In this document: positions 1 through 43,391 of the stretch, piece by piece | Layout of the letters: every line of letters begins with the position of its first letter | How positions within the stretch are numbered: the stretch's first letter is position 1 | Source of the DNA: Corbicula japonica | Taxonomy: Eukaryota > Mollusca > Bivalvia > Venerida > Cyrenidae | Length of the DNA: 64,000 bases | Direction of reading: 5' to 3' | Assembly (NCBI GenBank): GCA_038501625.1 | Contig: JAZAYU010000006.1 | Location: 13,084,638-13,148,637 of the forward strand | The notes under the pieces: generated by a model | The model's input: the letters and a program-made list of their open reading frames with translations, nothing else | What the model was told of the DNA's origin: nothing | The model's database searches: none | Program-made: the position numbers and the translations under genes

Positions 1-1080
1 GCTGCTCTCAGATACCGGAAAAAGAAATGTAACATTGTGAACAAACTTCTCGGAAGGTGAAGGGTTTATTATCGGAAACTTTCGTGAATTCTGTTATCCC
101 AAACAGAAAAATGGATTTCCCGAAACATATGCTTGGGGCTGGAAGTAGGCGTCTTCCTGGCGGTCACCCGCGGAACAGCACACGCAGGCCGAGGATTTGT
201 ACAAGCAGAAAGCAAAGGGATATACGAAGAGATGTGACATTTAGAAACAAAGGGATATTTGCAAGGGGATCAATGTCATCTTATTGATGTTCAATAGGCT
301 ATAATCAGAAATAAACGCATAATCATTAGATACAGTGACATAATCAAAACGTCAATCACTCACTTAATATCGAGGAGTAATATCATATCGAACATTAGCT
401 ACTAATTAAATGAATTATTGATGACAAAATGACGAGTTAACGAGATATGATTAAATTAACAAGTGCATTGGTCATGTAACATTGAACTGTTTGCCGTTGC
501 GTCACATAGTTCGATGCAATAATGCGAGATTTGATGATTATTGACAGATGATGTTTGGAAATTAGGACATATGATACAAACTGTACCAAAAGCTTTTGTG
601 ACAGTGTGGGTTATTGAACTACTGGTATGCGAAATGGACAACGCGGGGGATGTTTAACAATAACATATGTTTACTATGAATACAAACATCGAATGTTCAT
701 AATGTGACTAATGGGTGATGATGATGCAGTTTAGTAAACTGAAGCCCAAGAGGTGTTGTGTTACATGTTAATATATGTTGCTAATTGATATAAATTGATT
801 TGGTATTTGCAGTTTTAACAAACAAGCCGTTGTATTGTTAAAGAGTAAAGTTTTCGTTATGAATATAACCATATAACTAATATATGGATTTATAGTCGTT
901 GATTTAATTTTATACACGCTGTTATGAATGGATAAAAAATAAAATTTTGAAAAAAAGTTGTGTTCATATTTTGCATATACATAATATGGTGCATATTTTT
1001 AAGAGAACCATAATTATATTTATCTCGCATAACTGCAAAATTTTCGCGAAAAATATATAAAAAAACCTAACTAATCTTAA
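1..1080. other. Non-coding flank, no supported gene
   Basis: AT-rich apart from a GC/CpG-richer patch at about 145-215. A 76-codon ORF at 57-287 lacks recognisable domains. No exon of an upstream gene could be established. Confidence 0.5.
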
Positions 1081-1190
1081 AGCAAACAGTGTTGATCCTG
1101 ATCGGATGACACGGATGTGCCGGCTGATCTGGATCTACACTGTTTGCCCACGGGATAACAGCCATATCCCACGGAGTAAACGGATATGGT
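1081..1190. repeat. F1 fold-back MITE, right half only
   Basis: Carries the GATCCTGATCGGATG ... GCTGATCTGGATCTACACTG core and the CATATCCCACGGAGTAAAC end. The left half is missing. Confidence 0.75.
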
Positions 1191-1870
1191 AGTCGATCGA
1201 TTTCATTTTTGAATCAAGATCTAGATTTTAAGTCGGTCAACTTGTTTCTTTTTGAGATAAATATCTTATCTGGCGAACATAATTGTTGCCGTAAAAGTTT
1301 AAATTATGTAAGATAAATATATGGTTATATTATGCAATAAATGACACTTTCAAGTTGGTTTTTTATTTAATCTGATCTACATGTAGTATCTGGTACAATC
1401 CGGTTATGTGCATAATTCGTTATTTTAGAACATTTCCGCGAGAACTTTGAAATTATGTGAGATAAACATCTGGTAATATTGTGCAGGAATATGCCCCATA
1501 CACATTTTCGAGGAGGTTTCATGTTTACCATTATTCACGGGAAATATCAAGCACTGGTTTCATGAATAGCTTAATTTTGAAAATTTGAATGGAAGAAAAC
1601 TGCATATAATTATTTAGTTCAAAATAAAATTATGTATTACCAATTTACCATTAGTGGTATTACAATTTTGGTCGAGTTCTGTCTCAAGAATGTTTGAGTT
1701 AAAACTCAACGTATGTTTTCATCTTTTATTCTGAAAATAATACGTTTTTCTTACAAAATTTCAGGCATGCAATTTCCTTAGGCTAACAGTCATGCACTTG
1801 AGTCGTTTACAAATAACATTTTTGTCGACTCTTAATACGCAACTAGAGATTGAAATGAAACTTAGTCCAG

Positions 1871-1965
1871 GGCCCAAGATAATAAAACAAAAATCAGGAG
1901 ACAGTCGCCATTTCAGCCAATTAGATGCTTAAGATTTGAGCCTGGTCTCCTGATTTTTGTTTTAC
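1871..1965. repeat. F2 palindrome, shortened and divergent copy
   Basis: GGCCCAAGATAATAAAAC start preceded by CAG, a central CGCCATTTCAGCCAAT, and a GATTTGAGCCTGGTCTCC arm. The left arm is internally deleted and the right terminus eroded. Confidence 0.7.
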
Positions 1966-2036
1966 CGACATTTCGATTCCTTAATCAAAATAGGCTTGAA
2001 GAACATTAATGTGCTGATTTCGGCAGGATTTTTATT

Positions 2037-2220
2037 GGGATAGCATTTAACTCCATGGGATATGGCCTTATATCCCATGAGCTGCCAGTGTAGATCCAGA
2101 TCACCCAGCACATCCGTTTTAAAGTAGTTAGGTTTTTTCTGACCATGCATCGACAAGTGTAGATCCAGATAAGTTTGCACGGATGTGTATGTTGATCTAC
2201 ATTTGTCGCCCATTTGAATG
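2037..2220. repeat. F1 fold-back MITE, divergent copy
   Basis: Contains two GTGTAGATCCAGAT cores, the TTAGGTTTTTTCTGACCA centre, and a TCCATGGGATATGGCC left end. Neither end is intact. Confidence 0.7.
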
Positions 2221-4701
2221 AAAGTTTATCCGTGGAGTTAATGTCTTGGATGTACTTCAAACTACCAGTCAAGTCTCAGCAACCGATTTTCGTTTAGAAC
2301 TGGATTCAATGATCATTTAAACCTACATCTTATCAAGATTTAAAAATATTTCAAGGTTTACACTCATGGTTAGTGTGAAAATCTATCTTGCGATTTTAAG
2401 GTGATAAAAAAACTGGCGTAATAAAAACAATTACAAAATAGTGGCTTTTTCATAAAAAAGATAAATTTAAACCGTCAAACTTAAATATTTCTTTGATTTG
2501 TTTTTATTGTTAAAACAACATCTTAATGTAAGCATTAATAATTCTAGAACAACTTTATTGAACACCTTACGTCATGGCTTCGTTTGGTCAAGTATCTGCT
2601 ATATGTGTGAATTTTTTAACGCACAGTTTGTTTAATAAAATTTGTGAGTTCTTTCATAAAAAATCGACTAAACAGGTTTTGAAACAAACGATAGAAGTTC
2701 CAGTTAAATTGCATCTTACACGGAGGCGAATCAAGAGCGGCCTCTGTGGGTTTGCTCGAACCCCCTTTTGGGGCAGCAATATTTAATTTTCAAGGGAATA
2801 TTGGCCAGAAAGTAGGTAAAAATCACTTTACTACCATAAGACTGTCCCAAATGAAACTGTCTCAAAATTTTGGCCTGTTACAAAGTTTCGGTATTCAGAT
2901 TTAATATCTTAAACTAAAATCAAAATCTTTGCCGAATGTCCAAAATACGGAGTTTGGGCAATTAAGCGCAATTTTAACGTAGGAAGTGTTCCAAATACCA
3001 CGGTTTTGATTTGTCATAATAACTTATAATTTGTATCAAACTATTTGCGTATTGTGCGATTTTAAAAATACATAAAATTATGCTACGCATTGGTCGGAAA
3101 TTAGTAATAATCTTCTTTTTATGATCTCGTAATGCGTTTGATTAGCAGGTGCTAAATTTAATGATTGCAAAATTCACAAAAGCCGGATCTGAATTTTGGA
3201 AAATAAAAACATTGTGTGACCCAGTGACTATAATAGCTGTCCCACATCTGTCAAAATGCTATGTCAAACCAATTAGTTGCGAGCAAATTCCATGCCGAAC
3301 CCGATTATTCTTTACAAAAAATGCATACCGTGTTCAAACTGGGCTCTTGCCAAAACATTCGAACTGAAGCAGTAGTTTCCAAGTTCAGTTTTGAGATCTT
3401 GACCCAGCCAGTCTCAAATCTCAAGAATCTGATTGGCTAAAATGTAAACAAGTCTTCATTTCAACCAATCAGATGTTTGAGATTTGAGGCTGGTCCCCAT
3501 TCTCAGTTTTATGATCTTGGACCTATTCATGCAGAAGGCAAAATAATGTAATTAGACCCAATTATGAAATATGAAAACACTGAAGCACTACTGAACACTT
3601 AACTCGAACAATTCCGAAACTGACAAAGTCTGTGTAAACAAGTAACAAGAAACGCAATAAATCTGCGACTGGAGAGCTCCTCTCAATTCGAATTACAGGA
3701 AATCTTTTTGTTCGCTTCGAGTCGTTCTGAATAGGAATAATCCCATCTAGAAATGTTGGATGATCAGAAACGGCTTTTTTAAGGGTCACATGCTATTTGT
3801 GTCTGTAAGCAGACAACTAGACATTGTCTTTTAAATTGTTGCTCCTTTGCGCTGGTAACACGCGCCGACGCGTTAAAATGTGTTGACATTGTAATTTTTT
3901 TCTTTATTCTTATTGAAATATAACCTTTTTTTTAAGCATGCACAATATAGAAGCTAACAATAGCGAAAACTATTCTATTCAATATTAAAAAGTTTAGCCT
4001 ATGAAATAATGCACAAGGAAATCACTTGACGGCACTTAAACCTGTTAAAAATTCAAATGAGGACTTACGCTTTGTCATTATAAGCAAAACTTCCTTAAAC
4101 GTAAATTATGTTCATGTCCAGGTCATGCTTGCAACTTAACAGCTATCATGAAATGCGATGCGAGACTTGATTGATATACAACGACGCCTCAAACTCAGGG
4201 AACAAATTTGATTAACATAATTATTATATTGTTTTAAAACAAACAGTTATGATATCAATATGTCAAATGTCTGATAACTGTTGGCGTGACTGGACAGAAG
4301 TAAGCGCGAATGATATACTACGAATTAGGTAATCTTAAACGTTATTACAAAAAGAGTTCGAGAAATATTAGTTTAAAAATCTCTTCCCATGGTGTAATAT
4401 GAAGGGCATTTAGCAGGACTCGCTGTCTGTATGGGAATCTGTATCTGACAACATGGTCAGTGGGAGCACATGATGAACCTCTTATTTCCAAACTCAACTT
4501 CATTTTAATTTTCTTCTCAATACCATCTTTGAACTTCAAAACCTTGTTGAAAGTACATGTTTATTCTTTTTTGTTTGAGATGTTTTATTTGTTATAATAT
4601 TTTAAATTAGCATTCTCTCTCACTTTCTCATTATCCTATCTCTTTCTCTCTCTAAATTTCTCTCTCATTCATTATAACTGAGTCTTTCTGGTTGAAAGAA
4701 G
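2221..4701. other. Non-coding flank with one F2 relic
   Basis: No coding potential above background. A pyrimidine-rich CTCTCT tract lies at about 4613-4670. A divergent F2 palindrome at about 3380-3530 is listed separately. Confidence 0.5.
3380..3530. repeat. F2 palindrome, divergent copy
   Basis: AGTCTCAAATCTCAAGAATC and CAGATGTTTGAGATTTGAG are inverted around a diverged centre. The copy ends with TTTTATGATCTTGGACC. Confidence 0.8.
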
Positions 4702-5195
4702 CACGCCCGGTAAACATTCGCTCCACAACCAAAACATAACAAAATGAGCGAAAGCCACTTCCGGGATTGAGCGAAAGCGCTGATTTGACAAAAAGTAATT
4801 ATGTTTTTCTCTTTATAAGGCAGAAAGACGAATTTTTCAAAAATCGGGGAATGTAATAATAGAAATAATTTCTAAAAGCAATCAAAGAACAAAATTAAGT
4901 CGAAATCATCGGATCAGTTTGTAAAAAGAAAGCACCATTGTTCGCTGGGAAAAAAGTTCTAGCCGGAGCAGTTTTCATGTTTAAAATATGTAACCGTGTT
5001 TTCCGTGAAGCTTCATCATCCTTACACGGCACTACATTCACCGATTTTTTGAAAAGTTGGTCTTTCTGTCTTATAAAGAGAAAAAAAATGTTGATCGCAC
5101 TCGCTTTTGTCTGCTTTCGCTCAATCCCGGAAGAGGCTTTCGCTCATTTTGTTATGTTCTCTTTTTGGTTGTGGAGCGTATGTTTACCGGGCGTG
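4702..5195. mobile_element. Non-autonomous DNA element with roughly 150-bp terminal inverted repeats
   Basis: Both ends read CACGCCCGGTAAACAT inward, followed by CGCTCCACAACCAAAA and ATAACAAAATGAGCGAAAGC. The inverted match continues, with small indels, to CGG(G/T)GAATGTA near 4853 and 5038. The interior of about 180 bp has no domain; the ORF at 4938-5240 simply runs through the right arm. Confidence 0.85.
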
Positions 5196-6771
5196 AGAAG
5201 GCTAGTAGATCTATTTGCCAATAATGGTCAAGAACGCTAGCAATTAACCAATTTTGAAAACACCAGAATACTAGAGATGACCGAGTCCATTAATGGTAGA
5301 TCCGTTCACCGTGCAACCCGCGCCCTTGGAATCCCGTTCAGTACAATTTGGGGCAGGTCGCAGTAAAATGTGCCTTCGGAAAGATAACTTGGCATCAATC
5401 CTTTATTAAATGACGTCATAAAATTGTGCAGACGACATTGCTTATTATTTATTTTGAGTTAAAATAACATTATATTACCAAAATACTAATAATTATCAAA
5501 AACTAGTTAAATAAAACACAGTTGTTAGTTCTATCCAAATAAAGAAACAACTAAAATGTCAAAATATCACCGATTTTTTTTCTTGCGGTGCGCACCGTTT
5601 TAATTTATCATCGAGTTAACCTATCACTAAGAAATATTTGGAAACAGTAATGCTACAAGTCTATTTTTTTGCTAACTGAGACAAATATTCCGGTTAACCC
5701 GTGAAGGGCATGGAATCGAAAAATATGGAATATTTGGTAGTGTACATGCAAAAACCTGGGCCATTCAACAAGAATATTATTGTTTTATTTGCTGTCGACA
5801 CCACTAGGTCTTGCCTAACATATATTAATTCAGAAATGTACAGAGTCGGCATACTTTTACACTGAGAATCTACAGAGGCAAGAATACTGATTCATATTTC
5901 TAGCATTGTTCTACAGTTTTCCAAAAACACTACTGATTTTCAGCCTGAACACTTAAACATCCTCCAAGCATTTAGAAAAGCTTGCAAGTGTTAGGCGTTT
6001 TCTTCCTTATAATATTGTGTATAGTCGCTACAGACCTTTTGTTCGACATTTCCAAAGAATGTTAATCATGTTAAGACTCTTTTAAGTGCCAGATGTATAT
6101 AATCATTTATCTGCAACTCGGTTTAAATTGTCTATGAGTAAATTTAAGTTTTTCTTTCGTGGACATGTTTTTCGTTAGGTTCCAACTTGCACGTCTTAAA
6201 TACAACACGCAATTTGATTTGTCACATAAATGTTCATCATCCAATGAAAACACCTTTTGCACATTCCGTTTCAAAATGGACGACATGGACAAATTGTTGA
6301 CAGTTACGTGTCAAAAAATGAATCGTTTTGACTAAATAGCACTCTAAGACCCAAATTTCTATAAGCTTTAGAAACAAATTAGTTATTTCTATTCAGATCT
6401 TTGCTAGTTGCCAGTATTTTATACCATTAAGCTTGAACTGGTAAGGTTGTCGTTCATTTGATACTTTTCAGTTTCTGTTCTCACATATATGCCCATTCTT
6501 TTTTTGTTTATATACAATCATTATTGTTTTGGCAGATTATATGAAGAGAGTTTTGTCTGATTTCAGAATGTTTAACAGTTAAGAGTCAAAATGATTTATA
6601 TGGGACATTATGTGTTGTTCATGAGGTATATTCCCAGCTGGTCGAACCTGCCATGTGTAATGAAATTCAGTTTAAGCCCATTATAAAAATTATTTTTAAA
6701 TTTTGGTTTATGGTACAGATTGTATTCAGTCGGGGATTGCCAATACTCGAAATTGTAGATAGCGTATTGGG
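5196..6771. other. Non-coding, no recognised feature
   Basis: AT-rich sequence with only short unrecognisable ORFs on either strand; no repeat family assigned. Confidence 0.45.
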
Positions 6772-8511
6772 TAGGGATTATTCTAGACCTCAAAAAGGGG
6801 CAGGGTGGCACAAAAAAGGGGCAGGGTGCTGACTGCTCACAGGCAGGGCATATTACGCTTATGTGATTTTGTTTTAAAAAATGCTTTATATTTTTTAATT
6901 TACAAGTTATATAACTTGTACATTTGTACATGCTTTTCTTTTAGATTATTTAGGTGCTGCTTCATATTGTAGTGTTATCACTTATTTAACTTTTTGATAG
7001 ATGAAAATCACAAACAATAGTAAGTGATGCATAATGCCATAACATTAATCCTTTTATATTTTAAGGGATCTAGCTAGTAAAAAGTGCTATTACTTAAAAT
7101 AGTGAAAACTTGCTTAAACTGCATACATGTAATATCAAACTGGAATTTGTGTATCAAAACTGGAATTGTTAATTGACACTGAAACAGTTTTATATTTCTT
7201 CATTCAGATTTATATATTTAACTGATTCATCATTAGCTGTCTAGCAGATACATAAAACATTATTTGGGTTCTTTTATTAATTTTAGATTTAAAAAGTGTT
7301 TAAATTTGTATCCGAAATTCGGACTATCCGAAATCATGTACACTTACCCGAATGACAGATTTACGGTGTGTAGACGAAGTTTTTCGGCAGCAAAAATTAT
7401 TGTATTGATAGAACTATCTGATCCTAATATTTTAAGAACATTTTTGACTGTTTGAGTTTTAAATTGTGTTATTTTAGCGGACAAAATCAAAAGCAGAATG
7501 TAGGCAAATCCACCAGTTTTCATTGCTAAACGTAGAATATATTTCTTTTCCGGCAAAAGATGGCTTTGCTTATAATATTTCTCGATAAAAAATCATTCAT
7601 TCCATAAAAAGCAAACTTTCCTATTAATTTTAAACGCAACTTGTTGAAATAAATCGGCAAAAACAGAGCAACGTCCGCGAACATGTAGATTCCATGTTAC
7701 GATTCGGATGCGATTTATTGACAGTTATGATAAAGCTTTTACAAAAATTATAATTCCTGCCGCATTTTAACTTATACTTTACTTGAAAATAATTGCAGAA
7801 TTATTATTCAAAGCTCGATCGTCGGTATTTACACTTTGCGCAACAAGTTGTAAACCCCGTAAGAAGAACTCGTATTATCAGAAATATTTAGACGTTAATG
7901 TTCTAGATTTCTGGTATTATTGACGGCGGCATAAAAGTTTATCCATATTATACCTCTGTGTCTTCATTCATGTTACCTCAAATACACGTACATAACTTAA
8001 TATTCAATAATATCGCGTACGGTATGTGTTTTATTTGTCAGTTGGACGGGACACCAATCAAAGAAAACCGCCGACATACATGTATCAAAGGACGCTGTTT
8101 ACCGCCCTTGTTCCAAATATAGATTGACATCATTCATTTTACCATGATAGAATTTTTCGACGGTTATGGTCTTAGCTGTCATCAATCAGTCTCATGCTTG
8201 TGTATTCACTTGTTTATTCCCAATCAGTTTTATCGCGCTACATGTATGCTGGATAGGAGTTAGCGGAAATGTGTTAGTATGGCGCGGTGAAATGATTAAT
8301 GACAGGCGAACAGGTGTCAGATCGGCGCATTACAGGTGTCAGATTGGCGCATTACGATCATTAAAGAAGTGATTGATAACTGTGATTGCAATTATAGATG
8401 GACATTATTAAGGCATGAGGGCGCGGTTTGCTAGCTTCGTTTGGGCAAAAGGGCGGGGCTTAAAAGGGGCAGGGCGGGGCGCCCTTCTATTCCGCGCTAG
8501 AATAATCCCTA
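6772..8511. mobile_element. Candidate 1.74-kb element bounded by TAGGGATTATTCTAG inverted repeats
   Basis: The 15-bp sequence at 6772-6786 recurs perfectly inverted at 8497-8511. Both ends are followed inward by GGGGCAGGG-rich sequence (6795-6835 and 8443-8480). The interior has no transposase homology. The right end abuts the next element with one base between. The pairing rests on short terminal repeats, so it could be coincidental. Confidence 0.5.
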
Positions 8512-8514
8512 GTA

Positions 8515-9619
8515 CACTGCAGACTCTTTATAACGCGGAATAGCGGGTCCATCATCCTGACCGCGTTAATAAGTGAAACCGCGTTATATTTTCCCGCGCA
8601 AAATACATGTCCAGACTTTCCCGCGAAAATTACATGACCCGATTTTCCCGCGCAAATATACTACCTAATACACAACTAACGAGATTATGCATAATTCCAC
8701 GTAACGTTATGATTCCCCACACTGTACTCGACAAATAATATTTCTTACAAGACATACAATTACCAAATTTCGGCCTTAAATTATTGTAATGGAATTAAAG
8801 ACTGTGTATCTAGTTTGCTTAGATGCCTGCAGAAATATTTTTTTTTTTTATGTCACAAACTCTGACATTTACGAACGTAAATGTAAAATAAATATTTAAA
8901 CACTAACCATCGTGAACATATTCCATAATTTATAAATTACATCCTAATTTTATCTCCAGTATAATATTTCAGTATTATTGCATCATTAACCAACTTAAAC
9001 CAGCTAAAAAATGCCAAATGTCACGTACACACTTCTTGCAGATCAAACGATTTCATAGCAGAGCCGACAAAACATCACAGTCTCGATACGAGCCGACATT
9101 TTTCTTTGAAGTTGCATTTCATTGACAGATATTATCGCTGTTTACCTCCATAGTAAAAAAATGCAACATCCATGATATTAACAGGAAGGCGGATCAAAGC
9201 AAAATGTACATCAATGAACTACCGACAGGTTTAAAACATGATTGAGAATATTTTTTGTTTCTTTCTGAATTGTGCGGATTATGTGATAATTAAAGAGACA
9301 ATCGAATTCAGTAATGGATCAATGATAAACAGTAAGTAAGCATTCACAAGTTTGCCTCGGGCTGATATCTGTCACTGGGAAAGGTGTTAAAACACAGTTG
9401 TTTTAGGGATAAAATGTGTGCGTCACTTATGTACATGTTACAATTGTGACTACCAGTTTCGATTTATTGGCTGTTTTACGATCAAAAATGACTTTCGGTT
9501 TCGATTTTTTGCCGTTTCATGGTAAAAAATGGACTTAGAAAAAAAAGGGGATCCACGGGACGACCGCGTTATAATGGAGCGCGGATCTTAACGAACCGCG
9601 TTATAAAGAGTCCGCAGTG
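8515..9619. mobile_element. Non-autonomous Tc1/mariner- or pogo-like element (TA target duplication)
   Basis: The termini are 24-bp inverted repeats beginning CACTGC(A/G)GACTCTTTATA and ending ACGCGG (8515-8538; 9596-9619), with one mismatch, flanked by TA (8513-8514; 9620-9621). A subterminal CCGCGTTATA motif recurs at both ends. The 1.1-kb interior has no transposase ORF. TA duplication and short TIRs fit IS630/Tc1/mariner, including pogo; the subfamily is inference. Confidence 0.8.
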
Positions 9620-9621
9620 TA

Positions 9622-10036
9622 TTGGGGAAAAACTTGTTTAATGTTGGTAAATGTTCTAAAACAACTTTAAAAGCACATATTATTTGATAAAGCAATGAAT
9701 TATAACTTGTCATAAAATAAATCTAATGCTGGTACTTTAATGCCAAATTTTGTAATTCAAATCAGTGATCAGTGACACAATTTTTTCTATTTTTAAAACA
9801 ATGACACAAGTCATAAAATTATAATTAAACATTTATTAAAGTAACTTGCTTTTGTTTTGTTGCTTTGAATTTAATTTGATTTAATACAGTTTGACTTACT
9901 TTGCAACATTTGATTGTTTGTTAACTGAAAAGTTTCTTGTTTGAAATAATTTTGTACATGCTTGAATTGGTTTGACATAGTCCTGGTACTCATGCCAGCA
10001 CATGCCAGAACTACAAGCCCTGCATTTTAAGGCATG
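9622..10036. other. Non-coding, presumptive 5' flank of SEL1L
   Basis: AT-rich; no recognisable promoter element or exon. Confidence 0.4.
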
Positions 10037-10232
10037 TGCAAATGGTGTAAATCTAGATCAGCCAGCACGTCCATGTGATCAGGATCTGCACAGTGCTTGT
10101 TAGGCAGAAATAACCTTCTAAATGAAAAAGTGAACAGGGCAGATCCTAATCAGACATGGATACATGTGCCAGCTGATCTGGATCTTCTCTGTTCACCCAT
10201 GACATAAAGGCATTTATATGAAGAAAAGGGTT
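10037..10232. repeat. F1 fold-back MITE just upstream of SEL1L
   Basis: Both cores are present (GTAAATCTAGATCAGCC and AGCTGATCTGGATCT) with CAGAAATAACCTTCTAAAT at the centre. The right terminus ends GAAGAAAAGGGTT. The left terminus is lost. Confidence 0.8.
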
Positions 10233-10280
10233 GCACTGGAGCATTCAGGTCAGCAGAATGTTACTCTAATTCATCTTTTA

Positions 10281-10489
10281 CAGGGATCTCACTAGACTTG
10301 CAAATCAAGAAGAAGTTTTCTCATAATTTTACTGAATTATGGAGAAGTTTGCAGTCAACAACATTCTTTTCTAAATTATAGTCTATACAAAATGACTTCT
10401 CCCGTAGCTCAAAGATGGGAGAAGTCTGTTCACTTTTGGGAGACCACTTCTCCCAAGTCTCCCTCTAGTGAGAGCTCTGCTTTAAAAAA
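10281..10489. mobile_element. F3 MITE, CAGGGCTCTCACTAG termini (copy 1)
   Basis: Begins CAGGGATCTCACTAG and ends CTAGTGAGAGCTCTG; the interior holds an inverted GGAGAAGT/ACTTCTCC pair. Flanking CTTTTA and CTTTAA resemble a 5-6-bp target duplication. It ends 71 bp before the SEL1L start codon. Confidence 0.8.
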
Positions 10490-10532
10490 TACAACTGTTT
10501 TTCTAACATTTAGATCTTTATTTATTTTGTAG

Positions 10533-10559
10533 ATTAATCAAGTTGTCACCACCAGTAAA
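10533..10559 (+). other. Probable end of 5' UTR, spliced to an unseen upstream leader exon
   Basis: TTATTTTGTAG at 10522-10532 is a good polypyrimidine/AG acceptor 27 bases before the SEL1L ATG. This suggests the coding exon begins at 10533 and that an upstream non-coding exon carries the promoter. No convincing TATA, ERSE or CpG-island promoter was located, and the transposons at 6.8-9.6 kb occupy much of the upstream DNA. Confidence 0.4.
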
Positions 10560-40928
<30,369 letters not shown>

Positions 40929-40961
40929 CAAAAGTGAGATTTGCATTGTTAATTTGTTTTT

Positions 40962-41276
40962 ACCGTTCCTCCATATATAGAGCCTTTTACACATCTGTGT
41001 CATCTGATCAGGATCTGCACTGGTCGCCCACGAATTAAAGGTGTTTCTATTGAGGAAAGGGTTATTATAACCTATTATCCCTTCACTCCATATATTCACA
41101 TTTTTTATGCATATGCGACCAGCGTGGATTCAGATCAGCTGGCACATTTCTGTCGTCTGATCAGGATCTGCACTGTTTGCTTTTAGGTCAGAAATAACCT
41201 AATAAACTAAACAGCAAACTGTAGATCCTGATCTGGGTTGACATTTTAGGGCCATGCAGTTAAGAGGAAAGGGTTA
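40962..41276. repeat. Two adjacent F1 copies in the SEL1L 3' UTR or flank
   Basis: An internally deleted copy (40962-41064, GTTCCTCCATATATAGAGCC ... GAGGAAAGGGTT) and a second (41084-41276, CCTTCACTCCATATATTCAC ... AAGAGGAAAGGGTT). The first begins 34 bp after the stop codon, so the mature mRNA probably contains fold-back sequence. Confidence 0.83.
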
Positions 41277-41751
41277 AATGCTAGAATTGTGGACAAGGTT
41301 TTTTTTTCTTAAATTGTTAATATTTTTCCTGCACATTGGTTTTCTGTATTGAAGGAATCCATACTAATTCATTATGCAAGTTTCTCATATCAGACACCAT
41401 ATCTGGCATTTAGACATTATTTGACAAGTACTTGACAGTTGTAAGCCAATCAGAGTATAGAAATAACTGGAGGAAAAAAGATTTTTGTTTAATTAAGATA
41501 AATTGTTTTAACCTAGACAACCTTTCTGATAGAGAATTGAATTATAGAAGATGATACAGCAATTTCCAGACATTTCAAGTAATTCAGGTCTTGAGTGCAT
41601 TGATGCCTTCCATATATTGGACTGTTATTTTGACCTGTCTGTCATTTCAAGCATTTTATTAATGGAGATTACAGTTGGCTGAAGTTATAAAGGTTATTAT
41701 GTTCGCCTACATGTTTATTGAATGGTTGAAGTTTTCTTTATTTTGTTATAA

Positions 41752-41971
41752 ACCCTTTACTTTTTATATATACACCATTTATAACATGGGCAAGCTGTGT
41801 AGATCCAGATCAGCAGGCACAATCCTGCCATCTGATCAGTATCTACACTGTTCACCTTTTGAGTCATTAGGTTATTTCTGACCAAGAAACTAAAAGTGTA
41901 GATCTTGGACAGCACAGATGTTCCTGCTGATTGCCCATGCAATAAAGGTGTATCTATAGAGTAAAAGGATA
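41752..41971. repeat. F1 copy, 3' flank of SEL1L
   Basis: CCCTTTACTTTTTATATATAC start, TTAGGTTATTTCTGACCAAG centre, GTATCTATAGAGTAAAAGGAT end. Confidence 0.82.
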
Positions 41972-42082
41972 AACATTTCCATGTTAATGTTTCCACTAGT
42001 AAAGGTAACATTTGAGTGCAATAGTCAGCATTCTTGGGAAGAAGTTAAACATGTTTTAGTTCATTGAGTACACTTTTTTTAA

Positions 42083-42297
42083 CCATTTACACAATGGGTT
42101 ATGGCTGATATTGGTGGAAAAACACTGTATTTGTGCAGTCAGGTCAGGTTCTACACTGTTGGCAGTTTGTTTCATTAGGTTATTTCTGACCAAGAAGCTA
42201 ATAGTGTAGATCCTGATCAGATGGCACGGATGTGCCTGCTCATTTTGATCTACACTGTTTTACATAAAATAAAAGTGTATATTTGGAGTAAAGACTT
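42083..42297. repeat. F1 copy, diverged left arm
   Basis: The right arm is intact (GATCCTGATCAGATGGCAC ... ATTTGGAGTAAAGAC). The left arm is partly unrecognisable. Confidence 0.78.
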
Positions 42298-43391
42298 AAA
42301 AAATACAGCTTAGATACATATCACAATTTCAGTCAGATTGAAATATGAAGCATTGTATAATATTATGTTCCTTTTCAGTGCTTAATTAAAAATACACAAA
42401 CAACAAAGACAGTACATCTTAGAATGGTGATTTGTTTATAAATACAGATAATACCCAGTAACTACCAACCTATTTCTTTGATAATGACAGCCTTTAATAG
42501 GTTATAATATGTTTGTGTTATATGTTGTTTTTAATTTCTCAAAATATTGCTCAATGGATGTTTTTATCTAGTATGGACACCACATCACTGTAATGATACA
42601 TGTGTCACATCTATTTACAACAGAATTAACGTCTAGTTGACCATTCCTCAAAATACAAAACAAATTTATATGCCCTTAAGTCTAAACCTAACATAATCTT
42701 CATGTCTGCTACCATTATTATATCAATCTACCAAAACAGCTAAAACAATTTTGAGTGGTAAAAATCTGGCTGCCTGGGGTGGGTCAAATTATCCTAATAT
42801 TGCATTTAGAGTTATTTAGATAATTGCTTGTAGTTATCAAATTTCATATAAATTCACTCAAATGTCTAACTGACCCTTAGGTAAAAAAGCTTTATTTTTC
42901 TTATATGGCCATATATAAAACTGATCAACTTCAAAACCACAAGGCTGCTAAGTATGTATCATCTCCTAATGGTCTCCCATTAATTTTGATAAAATAATGA
43001 TCTTGGCATTGTAATTGACCTAACCCTGTGGTTTGACCTAACCCTGGGGGTTGGAAGATGTTTTCCCTTTATATTAAAGTAAAGAAATTTGAAAAAAAAG
43101 AATTTAGCATCTAAATATATCCCTAAAAATACATTAAATTAAGTGAGCAAATTACTACAGTCATTGTTGCCTGTGGTAAAATAGCCTGTGGTAATTTTAA
43201 AGACATCATGTCTCTATTGTTACAGACAGGAACTTTGTTGCCTGTTGCAAAATGAATCCTTTAAAAATTGTCTGCCATAATAAAAATGATTTGCAGTAAT
43301 TGATATGTGTTAGTTCTTCAGGCTATGAAGAATGGTCTTGATGTACCGTTGATTGTATGTCTGCATTTTGAAAGATTAGAGAATATATAGG
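42298..43391. other. SEL1L 3' flank, nothing recognised
   Basis: AT-rich. Several AATAAA-like hexamers occur, but none can be assigned as the SEL1L polyadenylation signal from sequence alone. Confidence 0.45.

Noticed and set aside
57..287. 76-codon ORF on the plus strand
   Set aside because: No recognisable domain, no splice context, and other frames are equally open; insufficient to call a gene.
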